From contig CALCWC010000087.1 of assembly GCA_937905985.1 (NCBI GenBank), positions 1-64,000 of the forward strand: a stretch of 64,000 bases of DNA. Direction: 5' to 3'. The translations under genes were made by a program, and so were the position numbers. The notes below the pieces were generated by a model. That model did no database searches and was not told the origin of the DNA. It worked only from the letters and a program-made list of their open reading frames with translations. The stretch is from an uncultured Verrucomicrobiales bacterium (GTDB taxonomy: Bacteria > Verrucomicrobiota > Verrucomicrobiia > Verrucomicrobiales > Akkermansiaceae). Position 1 is the first letter of the stretch. Each line of letters begins with the position of its first letter. Below are positions 28,101-33,534 of the stretch, piece after piece.

Positions 28101-28898
28101 TGTACCAGCCGTTCCTGCTTTCCACCCACTCACACCGATAATGGTGACAGTATAGGAGTCGTCAGTTATACCTCGAACGTCCTTTTTGCCCACATCATTT
28201 ACATAATCGTACCCTCTGCTGTATCCGAAACCAGAGTTGGTCACAATACCGCCCACCACGTAGGTATAGGCACCCGTCAGCCAAGTGGTCTTGCCTGTTT
28301 CATCCGCCTGCTGCATATACCCGCCGCCTGCGCGGTACTGTAGCATGTGGGCGATGTCCTCTTCCTTCAACTTATGATCCCGAGCATCATACAGGGATGA
28401 AGGTGTCACATCAGTTATTATCTTACTCAGGCGGGTAATCTTATAGTCAATCTCGGGAGTAAGTAGGAATTTGTTTTCTGTGCAGCTGCGGTACTCAATG
28501 CCTGCGTAGTGGATGGAGTTCTCGGAGCCAATAAAGCGCCCAGTGAACACGGGGTTGGTTACACCATTGTGTCGTACCGTGGCTGTGGCATTGTAGCTGA
28601 TGGCCGTGAAAGGGCCGCCATCCACCATGCTCTCATAGCTAATCATCCTCTGGCCCAGCTTGTATGGCGCTTCTCCCTGGGTGTAGATGATGCGTACACC
28701 ATCCTTGTTCAAGTGCTGCAAGAGCTCATTCTGCTGGTAGATGGAGTAACGGCCCATGTTCGAGCCAAAGTCCGTATACGTCTGCAGGGAGACGCTGGGG
28801 TGCATAATGGCAGCCTGCGTAGTGCCGGCAACGGTCATGGAGACCACGGTTACAGCCAGAAGAGCCTTTCGGAGAGCGGAAGGAAGGTGGAGTTTCAT
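21570..28898 (-). CDS. Giant S6-peptidase/PEP-CTERM surface protein B
   Basis: A 2442-aa paralogue of protein A. Start at the MKLHLPSALRKALLA methionine; an upstream ATG adds six residues inside the promoter. Signal peptide to about residue 29. The S6-type head carries His110 (TATVRHNG), Asp151 (LTPEIDYKITRLSK) and Ser280 (TQGGDSGSP). The passenger begins with SPATE-like strands (GGKGTTFLKEQDGGYAAYNV, GGGVLDFAAQDKQE) and continues as glycine-rich beta-helix repeats. Compared with A the head is clearly homologous but divergent, the passenger is about 600 residues shorter and largely different, and the last ~185 residues are identical, ending in VPEPATG, a hydrophobic helix and ARRRRK. It likely shares the exosortase route; no sortase, exosortase or barrel gene is in the window. 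Confidence 0.88.
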   Translation of the reverse strand: MKLHLPSALRKALLAVTVVSMTVAGTTQAAIMHPSVSLQTYTDFGSNMGRYSIYQQNELLQHLNKDGVRIIYTQGEAPYKLGQRMISYESMVDGGPFTAISYNATATVRHNGVTNPVFTGRFIGSENSIHYAGIEYRSCTENKFLLTPEIDYKITRLSKIITDVTPSSLYDARDHKLKEEDIAHMLQYRAGGGYMQQADETGKTTWLTGAYTYVVGGIVTNSGFGYSRGYDYVNDVGKKDVRGITDDSYTVTIIGVSGWKAGTAGTPTHPLPFVTQGGDSGSPVWVWNEDSQAYELLSCHQARGSYDSYSRGASEWTKRTLASFDKTVDMDAGAPMHISAVEEREGTQTITAIANGSTPVETTPKYGTVHTQDGTVIVDFVGIQNGVNTWANLIELKDGRIINDNGQTQNVNWYSYGNDYLNTSNSSAAGLQYADLFETQNLVFQSSAETNSIVLDADVDLGIGYAQFSAKGSSTGISFTISGREESGNRDFNFNHAGYIVDKGAEVHIRLANQEKEGALDYFREWRKVGDGDLYLEGAGDNHIFLNVGGKGTTFLKEQDGGYAAYNVLINNGATVNLNGDINQVKRDVTFGYGGGVLDFAAQDKQEVTMDWYSTTPGAGPENGRFTISALTQDAVIANTSGTTTLTYRASEDSDYRGSFWDGTVKGEDGAYSRPDKSGTLKIVYDAGDSKATWTLNSIHTRLSDNSGLEVKNGTVKLVGTISEHAQGSLNGYNQQRYVNEDDWHYADAKMNVTVDKGATFELGSHARLTGAVTVEGGGTFVMREGVRHEMEYIEGWYELESTYTIAEYYGLHGNVTLNEGARMEVKFSPETDANTTLSGALSGTGSMTVDTAMGSLTLGGDNRNFSGSKEVESGVLILQNMNAAGNISTNKWKLSASSWMTVENTDAATALTVVDQTSMGVLALSQNEEGPAIDLNTEMFDSLIIGARKGEVIQFGKQSGEEQEYKSVDGNWHLGGGGGNLVVNYKLNDKKSTLVLGNSYTEGVVTLTNEANAIGNIQFSGKVTLAYDSLKALGDAEIDLSYTNRIMGIDGTTTQIAHDSDGVMLMNKLIKSNSIDLRTHTSLYLGASGDVTYTGDVILGVEESWMGPSCTYQFGGITGKMTLTQALKDQNEHRTNLVLDAQTYSGGVLELASALQTTGYVQVYGNREWDPGMGGDITLKLNEKDSLAGVQNVCLASGGILDINGTQQTIYNIYAFEGSSIIDSSREKNGTLFIKSRISSEADSSEVDFSSLEGSIDVGSLMIDAGSDSLLYLRGSSTYREFIIKSGNVYLESDQALCATGRTVLEQDASLNILNGNATANLELQNNTVTLGKAEGGLKGNLGGTLTVKDGETGTVHFETNGSVLSAVVDTGKNGVLKLTGNIGTVASPLINANGSEEEELSSGRVDVGLKELRLTGSGSTIGGELNLEGQNNKLRLHSQTYGNNMQREINHLHLQDNLELTISEQSYNTIWTFHNLTGSGNITWNSGTVHWFSSRIVLDGSNSFDGMFAAKRTSADSLGRLYGTFVELAHDEALQNATLNMSGMKSGENLSMMTLAVNTDNAKLRGLIGDEYTAIYAGASIEGESKSGGPLKKAPSSVRSAKLTITGGGAYDFKGNVYGGEDDTHNGLDIVLDGIGTQTFSGDEVTVNSVTAKQGKLVLSADSLTIKDRATIYRGATLDTGNNEFTLGPNMALMVAGSGSGAAQLDSVLRLDGGSIGFEGTSINTSEYALSVQGVNKNGQTELDIIFESTASLQQNTEYKLASGGEWEDIAYHSNNLEYYDAAFNAQNEGLTVTFTLKKDNNIWLGSKDKSTWDDNNFGISPEVPGEGKTTVFNDLAESRDVQVQGQQHAAKLLFDSTQEYEVSGTGEDASLAANSLLQIGSGTTKLGSGVHINGTADVQSGTLELLAGSTTDSIQVDAQGTVIFKDNRLETGFVSGDGTLRVDWGAEKSGQLLINSVGNLSVESGTVQIDSSASVTQSLTIAENANLHMQGAPEWGGSISLEVDGTLAFTAAQGNVDLSAASGKGRVELSTTNDYKNEVKVGQGDSFAGTTNMKGGRLDLNKSSFGKTLEVENTVEMLMHTQVDFESNVIVTSGATLRIFQDSSGGTALLNINGTLSGNGTYERRGVAPLEVNGEVKLHKFVQANDTERNPGTNFNNVVSLDELVANSGSVHFNKSASFGSAEVNGGIVDIRQSATITDTMKLINGNSSVSIRHVEGGDGAVISGAVAFGNNGDAIAINGADGSRIENSIIDLAAGTRLEMANVVLASSSSITDASATLVANGLVVEADKTNLKPLTYGDAVASPAAEPADMVCLTLSNIQDVLIEGRNTGLVVNMVGDSSRELDGAEWLQLGLGEGDLKGRFADGLNVTLLYEDAAGQQRSAQGVYTLEDVEAQAAEEEATRQYDYVYFRITGTVPEPATGTLSLLALAALAARRRRK
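28855..28898 (-). repeat. 44-bp perfect repeat, copy 2 (5' end of protein B gene)
   Basis: Matches 21177-21220 exactly. Together with the 559-bp 3' repeat it brackets a divergent passenger, a cassette-like arrangement. Confidence 0.95.
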
Positions 28899-28907
28899 TT
28901 GCGCGGC

Positions 28908-28936
28908 ATGATACACGCGCCATCACCGAACGTCAA
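28908..28936 (-). promoter_or_regulatory. Promoter of protein B gene
   Basis: Reverse-strand TTGACG (28936-28931), 17-nt spacer, TATCAT (28913-28908). The ATG begins 9 nt after the -10 box, predicting a leader of only 2-3 nt. Confidence 0.75.
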
Positions 28937-29005
28937 GCTGGAAAAATTACAAAATTGCGCCACCTTGCAATGCAAATGCCTTATGCCGGCGGGAAATCTC
29001 CTGCA

Positions 29006-29076
29006 TAGTCTCGCCAGGATTCGAACCTAGGCCAAGGGAACCAAAATCCCTTGTGCTACCATTACACCACGAGACC
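29006..29076 (-). tRNA. tRNA-Gln (TTG)
   Basis: 71-nt cloverleaf on the reverse strand: acceptor GGTCTCG/CGAGACT, D-arm GTGT-AATGGTA-GCAC, anticodon loop TTTTGGT with anticodon TTG, T-arm CTAGG-TTCGAAT-CCTGG, discriminator A. CCA is not encoded. It lies between the giant-protein promoter and the divergent fabD promoter. Confidence 0.95.
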
Positions 29077-29155
29077 GTTGAAGAGGGTGGTTGCGCGAAC
29101 CTTGTACCATACGGGGAGGAAATAGGCAAGACCAAAATGCGCATGCTGAATTTCC

Positions 29156-29184
29156 TTGCCAGTTTGCAAGGCCTGCGGTATGCT
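29156..29184 (+). promoter_or_regulatory. Promoter of fabD, predicting a leaderless mRNA
   Basis: TTGCCA at 29156-29161, 17-nt spacer, TATGCT at 29179-29184, with the fabD ATG 7 nt later. This decides the start at 29192 over the in-frame ATG at 29156, which lies inside the -35 box. Confidence 0.75.
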
Positions 29185-29191
29185 GACAGGC

Positions 29192-30115
29192 ATGAGAGCA
29201 GTGCTTCTATTCCCCGGTCAGGGTGCCCAACAGGTGGGCATGGGCAAGGATTTGATGGATGCGTACCCCACGGCGCGCGCGCTGATGGAGGCGGCAGACG
29301 CCGCCCTGGGCCGCAAGCTCACGGAGGTGATGTTCAACGGGCCGGACGCGGAGCTGACGCGCACGTCCAACTGCCAGCCTGCGCTGTATGTACACGGTCT
29401 GGCGCTGTGGAGCGTGCTCAAGGAGCGCGTGCAGATTGAGCCGGTGGCGGCGGCCGGGCTTTCCCTGGGAGAGTTCACCGCGCACGCGGCGGCGGGCACG
29501 TTCACCATGGAGGACGGTTTGCGCCTGGTGGAGAAGCGCGGCGCGCTCATGGAGGAGGCATGCGCCGCAACGGCGGGCAGCATGGCCGCCCTGGTGGCCG
29601 GCTCGCCGGAGGCTGCCGTGGCGCTGGCGCAGGAGTGCGATGTGGATGTGGCCAACTTCAACTGCCCCGGCCAGATTGTGCTGTCCGGTTCCGTGGAGGG
29701 AATCGACAAGGCGGTGGCGGGTGCCAAGGCCGCCGGGTTCAAGCGCGGTATCAAGCTCAACGTGGCGGGCGCCTACCACAGCCGCCACATGAAACCCGCG
29801 CAAACGGCCCTGCTCCCTGTGCTGGATGCCACTCCCATGCAGGCTCCCGCCTTCCCCGTGTACTGCAACTTCGGCGGCCGCGCGGTGGAGGGGCCGGACG
29901 ACACCCGTGCCATGCTGGGCGCGCAGGTGTGCGGCTCCGTGCGCTGGCAGGCGTGCATGGAAGCTTTGGTGAACCAGGGCGAGCGCCTGTTCATCGAGAT
30001 GGGACCCGGCACCACGCTGGCGGGCATGATGGCGCGTATCTGCGCGGATGCCCGCGTGGTTTCCATTCAGGATGCCGCCTCTCTGGAAGCGGCGGTGGCG
30101 GAACTGCAAGCTTGA
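29192..30115 (+). CDS. fabD: Malonyl-CoA:ACP transacylase
   Basis: A 307-aa enzyme loading malonyl groups onto acyl carrier protein for fatty acid synthesis. N-terminal LFPGQGAQQVGMGKDL, the nucleophile elbow GLSLGEFTAHAA with Ser91, and catalytic His196 in AYHSRHM are all in place; the usual GHSLGEY reads GLSLGEF here. The C-terminal LFIEMGPGTTLAGMM is typical. It stands apart from other fab genes and is followed after 3 nt by a lipoprotein gene, an unusual partner. Confidence 0.95.
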   Translation: MRAVLLFPGQGAQQVGMGKDLMDAYPTARALMEAADAALGRKLTEVMFNGPDAELTRTSNCQPALYVHGLALWSVLKERVQIEPVAAAGLSLGEFTAHAAAGTFTMEDGLRLVEKRGALMEEACAATAGSMAALVAGSPEAAVALAQECDVDVANFNCPGQIVLSGSVEGIDKAVAGAKAAGFKRGIKLNVAGAYHSRHMKPAQTALLPVLDATPMQAPAFPVYCNFGGRAVEGPDDTRAMLGAQVCGSVRWQACMEALVNQGERLFIEMGPGTTLAGMMARICADARVVSIQDAASLEAAVAELQA

Positions 30116-30118
30116 CCC

Positions 30119-30787
30119 ATGCGGTGTTTCCTCCCATGCCTGTTGGCCGTCTGCCTGTGCGCCTGCGAGAGCGTGCGCACCGTGTACGACGCCAACGGCA
30201 ACGTGGTGGAGGAAAAGCAGGCGGGCGGGGAGAAGGACCTGTACTCCCACTTTGAAAAGGAGTTCAGCGAGTCCTTCTCCGAGAAGAAATCGGATTCCGG
30301 CGTGCCGCAATCCATCTCCGGGCGCGTGAGCTCCTTCCAGAAGGATATTGAAGCCGCGCGCGGCTCCGGCAAGGACAAGCAGTTCGTCACCAAATCCTTC
30401 ACCGGCTCCAAGAGTTTCGACGCCATCTCCAACAAGTTCTCCGACGCCAACAAGACCTTCAGCGGCTCCAACAAGGAATTCGGCCACAAGGAGAGCTCCA
30501 TGGCGAGCACCGATATGCGCCCGGACTTCATGAACGAGAGTCACGGCATCAGCCATTCCTCCCGTTACAACGGCGACAACCGCCGCAGCGCGGCGGAGGG
30601 TACCGCCTCTTCGTCCAGCGATCTGCGCTACGCCACCACCTCCAGCCGCTACAACAACGCCGGGCCCGACGGCTACATCGAGGAACGCCGCCAGAACACG
30701 CCCGAGCCCGATATCATCCACTACCGCGACTACCAAGAGCGGACCATCAAGGAGACGAAGGATTTTATCCGCCGCAACCGGGACTGA
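30119..30787 (+). CDS. Probable lipoprotein of unknown function
   Basis: A 222-aa protein with a short Cys-rich signal (MRCFLPCLLAVCLCACES); LCAC fits a lipobox with lipidated Cys16. The mature part is low-complexity, rich in Ser, Lys, Asp, Asn and Phe, with spaced phenylalanines (FEKEFSESFSEKK, KSFTGSKSFDAISNKF), and lacks hydrophobic stretches, so it is probably largely disordered. The C-terminus is rich in Arg and Glu. It is co-transcribed with fabD (3-nt gap), and converges with a 5-nt gap on the exonuclease gene. No family recognised. Confidence 0.75.
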   Translation: MRCFLPCLLAVCLCACESVRTVYDANGNVVEEKQAGGEKDLYSHFEKEFSESFSEKKSDSGVPQSISGRVSSFQKDIEAARGSGKDKQFVTKSFTGSKSFDAISNKFSDANKTFSGSNKEFGHKESSMASTDMRPDFMNESHGISHSSRYNGDNRRSAAEGTASSSSDLRYATTSSRYNNAGPDGYIEERRQNTPEPDIIHYRDYQERTIKETKDFIRRNRD

Positions 30788-30792
30788 GCCTA

Positions 30793-31362
30793 TCAGTCCA
30801 GCGTCCAGTCCACCTCCACTTGCACGGGCTCGCCGTTCTTGTCCTCGTAGAGGACGTAGCCGTTGGTGGCGCCGAACTTGTACACCTCCATGGTGACCTT
30901 CACGTCAAAGCAGCAGTATTTGGCAATGTCCAGCAGCTTCTGGGGGTCGCCCTCCTTCTCGTACTCGGCCCACCACTTGAGGGCATCCGTGCCCTCGGCG
31001 GTCTTGGAGTTGCCGCCCAGGGTGGGCTTGGCCACGGAATCCAGCTTGAGGCGGTGCCCCAGCTTTTCAGTGAGGTAGGTGCAGATATCGCAGTTGCGCG
31101 TGTGGTCCGCAATGGTCCAGAAGGAATGCGGCTGGAGCACGCCGTAATCGAACCCGATGTGGTTGTACCCTACCACCAGGTCCGCCTGCTGGAGCTCCTG
31201 GATAAGGGCTTCCACCTGGTCTTCCGTGTAGATGTGGTAGGCGTTGTCCCTGGTGGAGAAGGTGACGGCAACGGAGATGCCCATTTTGCCGGTCTCATGC
31301 CAGCCGCCGACCTGTGCAGCGGAGCGGCGCGTTTCCAAATCAAAGTAGACGATGTTTTTCAT
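30793..31362 (-). CDS. RNase H-fold 3'-5' exonuclease-like protein
   Basis: A 189-aa DEDD-type nuclease. The acidic residues are Asp8 and Glu10 in YFDLET, Asp72 in NHIGFDYG and Asp153 in CFDVKVTMEVY, matching the ExoI/ExoII/ExoIII layout seen in the YprB/PolB-like exonuclease group. It is short, only the catalytic domain, with no helicase fused. Its start overlaps the trmL stop by 4 nt (ATGA), indicating translational coupling at the end of a five-gene operon. RNA or DNA as substrate cannot be decided. Confidence 0.75.
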   Translation of the reverse strand: MKNIVYFDLETRRSAAQVGGWHETGKMGISVAVTFSTRDNAYHIYTEDQVEALIQELQQADLVVGYNHIGFDYGVLQPHSFWTIADHTRNCDICTYLTEKLGHRLKLDSVAKPTLGGNSKTAEGTDALKWWAEYEKEGDPQKLLDIAKYCCFDVKVTMEVYKFGATNGYVLYEDKNGEPVQVEVDWTLD

Positions 31363-31832
31363 AGCGTGTCAGGGGGAAGGGTGCGGCGCAGCCCCTCGTA
31401 GAGCATGATGGCCACGGAGGTGGAAAGGTTCAGCGAGCGCGCGTGCTCGCCCGGCATGGGGATGCGCAGCGCCGTCTCCGGGTGCGATAATATCCAGCGT
31501 TCCGGAAGCCCCTTGGATTCCGGGCCGAACACCAGGTAGTCCCCCGCGTGCAGCGGCAGCTCCGCATCCCAGATGCTGCGCGTGGCTTTGGTGGAAAGGT
31601 ACCAGAAGCGCGCGCCCGGTGCGGCGGCTTCCTCCAGCTCCTCCAGCGTGTCCCAGAGCTTCAAGTCCACAAACTTCCAGTAGTCCAGCCCGCAGCGGCG
31701 CAGGTGCTTCTCATCCAGGCTGAAGCCCAGGGGCTTGATGAGGTGCAGCGTGGCTTGCGTGGCCACGGCCAGACGCCCGGCGGCTCCGGTGTTGTGCGGG
31801 ATTTCCGGGTGGAAGAGAACGATGTTGAACAT
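31359..31832 (-). CDS. trmL: tRNA (cytidine(34)-2'-O)-methyltransferase
   Basis: A 157-aa SPOUT methyltransferase that 2'-O-methylates the wobble base of tRNA-Leu isoacceptors using S-adenosylmethionine. The start MFNIVLFHPEIPHNTG is diagnostic; an ATG four codons upstream is less likely. The knotted SAM site is seen in LVFGPESKGLPE and IPMPGEHARSLNLSTSVAI. Length matches the family. It sits 19 nt after the sugar transferase gene and overlaps the exonuclease gene. Confidence 0.95.
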   Translation of the reverse strand: MFNIVLFHPEIPHNTGAAGRLAVATQATLHLIKPLGFSLDEKHLRRCGLDYWKFVDLKLWDTLEELEEAAAPGARFWYLSTKATRSIWDAELPLHAGDYLVFGPESKGLPERWILSHPETALRIPMPGEHARSLNLSTSVAIMLYEGLRRTLPPDTL

Positions 31833-31851
31833 GGCTCGGCGCAACGCGCAA

Positions 31852-33264
31852 TCATTTGGCTCCCTTGCTCATGAGCACGGCCGGTATGGTGCGCAGGATG
31901 AGCTTGATGTCTGACCACAGGTTCCAGTTGTCAATGTACTTGAGGTCCTTGGTAATCATGTTGCCGTAGCTGTTTTCGCTGTCGCTGCGGTCTTCAATCT
32001 GCCAATAGCAGGTGAGGCCGGGTTTCACGCTCAGGCGGCGGCGGTGCGCCAGGTCCGGGAACTCGTCTGTTTCATATGTGGGCAGCGGGCGCGGGCCCAC
32101 CACGCTCATGTCTCCGCACAGGATGTTGATGAGCTGCGGCAGCTCGTCGATGGACGTCTTGCGGATGAAGTGGCCGAAGGGGAAGATGCGCGGGTCGTTG
32201 GTGAGCTTGAAGATGGGGCCGTCCATCTCATTGCCGTACTGGGCCTTGACTTCTTCCAGGCGCTGGTCGGCATCGCTGTACATGGAGCGGAATTTCCACA
32301 TGCCGAAGGGCTTGCCGTACAGACCGGAACGCTTTTGGCGGTAGAACACCTTGCCGGCCGGATCGCTGATCTTGATGCCGATGGCGGCTACCAGCCACAG
32401 CGGTGAGGTGCAGATGATGCCCAACAAGGCGGCCACGCGGTCGAAGATGCTCTTGAGGACGCGCGGGAAGGAATATTCCGGCGTGAAGCTCAGGGAGAGG
32501 ATGTGGGCCTTGCCCTCGATGTTGTGCACCTCTGCGCGCATGTGGTTGCTGGCATCCTTGGCGCGGGCGATGTAGATATCCAGCCCCAGGGATTCCGCGA
32601 GGTGGATGGCCATGTTGTTCTCACCATAGCTGGAGAGACCGCCGAAGACGAAGAGGTGGGCCACGCTGTTGTCCGTGATAAGCTTGGCGAGCTGCTCCTC
32701 GGTGTAGGTGCCGGTGATGGCCTTGCCGACCACGTTGAAGTTGGCGCGCCAGTGGTTGGGCAGGCTGTTCCAGCCGGCCTCAATGTTTTCCTCTGTGCCG
32801 ACCAGGATGATTTGGCGGAGCTTGTCCTTGTCGGTGAATATGTGACGGGTCCAGGCGCGGGAAAGGAAGTAGCGCACGTAGAGCACCAGCAGTACACCCA
32901 CGATGTTGACCACAATGACGTGGTTGTAGAAGAGGCTGTGGTTGCCAAGGCTCTGGTAGATGGCAATGAGGCAGAGGTAGTATGTGGCGAAGGTAAGCAG
33001 CTGGCGCACAGCGGTGATGGGGCGCTGCAGGTTCTGGCGGCTGTAGAAGCCCACGAAATTCAGCACGAACGGCGCGGCTATCACCGCCGTCCATGCCAGA
33101 TAGGTTATCACCTCAAAGATATTGAAGTCCGGCCCTTGCTCCCAACCAATCAGCGGCGATACCCAGTTGGTGACGGTGGGGGAGAAGTAGACAAAGACAA
33201 TAATGAGCAGGAAATCGATGTACGGACAGGCTCGGGAAAACAGTTTTTTTCCAGTGAGAGTCAT
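31852..33264 (-). CDS. Polyprenyl-phosphate sugar-1-phosphate transferase (WbaP/WcaJ type)
   Basis: A 470-aa membrane enzyme that starts surface polysaccharide repeat units by moving a sugar phosphate from a nucleotide sugar to undecaprenyl phosphate. About four N-terminal membrane helices (residues 10-30, 50-75, 85-105, 112-132), a Rossmann-like middle (IILVGTEENIEAG), a further membrane segment near 275-300, and the C-terminal catalytic domain: RQKRSGLYGKPF, KFRSM, NDPRIFPFGHFIRK, DELPQLINIL, GDMSVVGPRP. No glycosyltransferase cluster accompanies it here. It lies mid-operon between the IF-1 paralogue and trmL. Confidence 0.93.
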   Translation of the reverse strand: MTLTGKKLFSRACPYIDFLLIIVFVYFSPTVTNWVSPLIGWEQGPDFNIFEVITYLAWTAVIAAPFVLNFVGFYSRQNLQRPITAVRQLLTFATYYLCLIAIYQSLGNHSLFYNHVIVVNIVGVLLVLYVRYFLSRAWTRHIFTDKDKLRQIILVGTEENIEAGWNSLPNHWRANFNVVGKAITGTYTEEQLAKLITDNSVAHLFVFGGLSSYGENNMAIHLAESLGLDIYIARAKDASNHMRAEVHNIEGKAHILSLSFTPEYSFPRVLKSIFDRVAALLGIICTSPLWLVAAIGIKISDPAGKVFYRQKRSGLYGKPFGMWKFRSMYSDADQRLEEVKAQYGNEMDGPIFKLTNDPRIFPFGHFIRKTSIDELPQLINILCGDMSVVGPRPLPTYETDEFPDLAHRRRLSVKPGLTCYWQIEDRSDSENSYGNMITKDLKYIDNWNLWSDIKLILRTIPAVLMSKGAK

Positions 33265-33291
33265 GGTGTGCGGTGGTAGGAATGGAAGGTG

Positions 33292-33525
33292 TTATGTGGT
33301 GGGAAGGATATCCCTGATGCGGGCCCGGTCGAAGTCTGCGGGGTTGATGGTGCAGCGGACGCGGGTGCCGGGGTGGATGGCATCCAGCAGGTGGGCTTCC
33401 TTCCGCTGCACGAAGGCCACGGTGAGCTTGCCGTTGGGCAGCTCCGCATGGAACGCCGTGGGCGCGAAACGCTCGCGTATGGTGCAGGCGCAATCAATGA
33501 ACTCGGATGGATAGGTGCTGCCCAT
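33292..33525 (-). CDS. IF-1-like S1-type OB-fold protein
   Basis: A 77-aa small OB-fold protein similar to initiation factor IF-1: F-x-x-ELPNGK matches the IF-1 F-R-V-ELENGH, IHPGTRVRCTINPADFDRARI matches LxGDKVTVELxPYDLxxGRI. It is, however, divergent: the usual AHISGKMRKN segment reads AFVQRKEAHL and it starts MGSTYPSEF. It is probably a paralogue and not the essential infA, which would normally lie with ribosomal genes. Its operon encodes envelope and RNA-modification proteins, so it may act as an RNA chaperone or specialised initiation factor. This is inference. Confidence 0.75.
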   Translation of the reverse strand: MGSTYPSEFIDCACTIRERFAPTAFHAELPNGKLTVAFVQRKEAHLLDAIHPGTRVRCTINPADFDRARIRDILPTT

Positions 33526-33534
33526 GGCGGTGCT

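Noticed and set aside
12020..28898. Classical type Va autotransporters
   Set aside because: No C-terminal beta-barrel with terminal aromatic residue is visible; both proteins end in PEP-CTERM tails.
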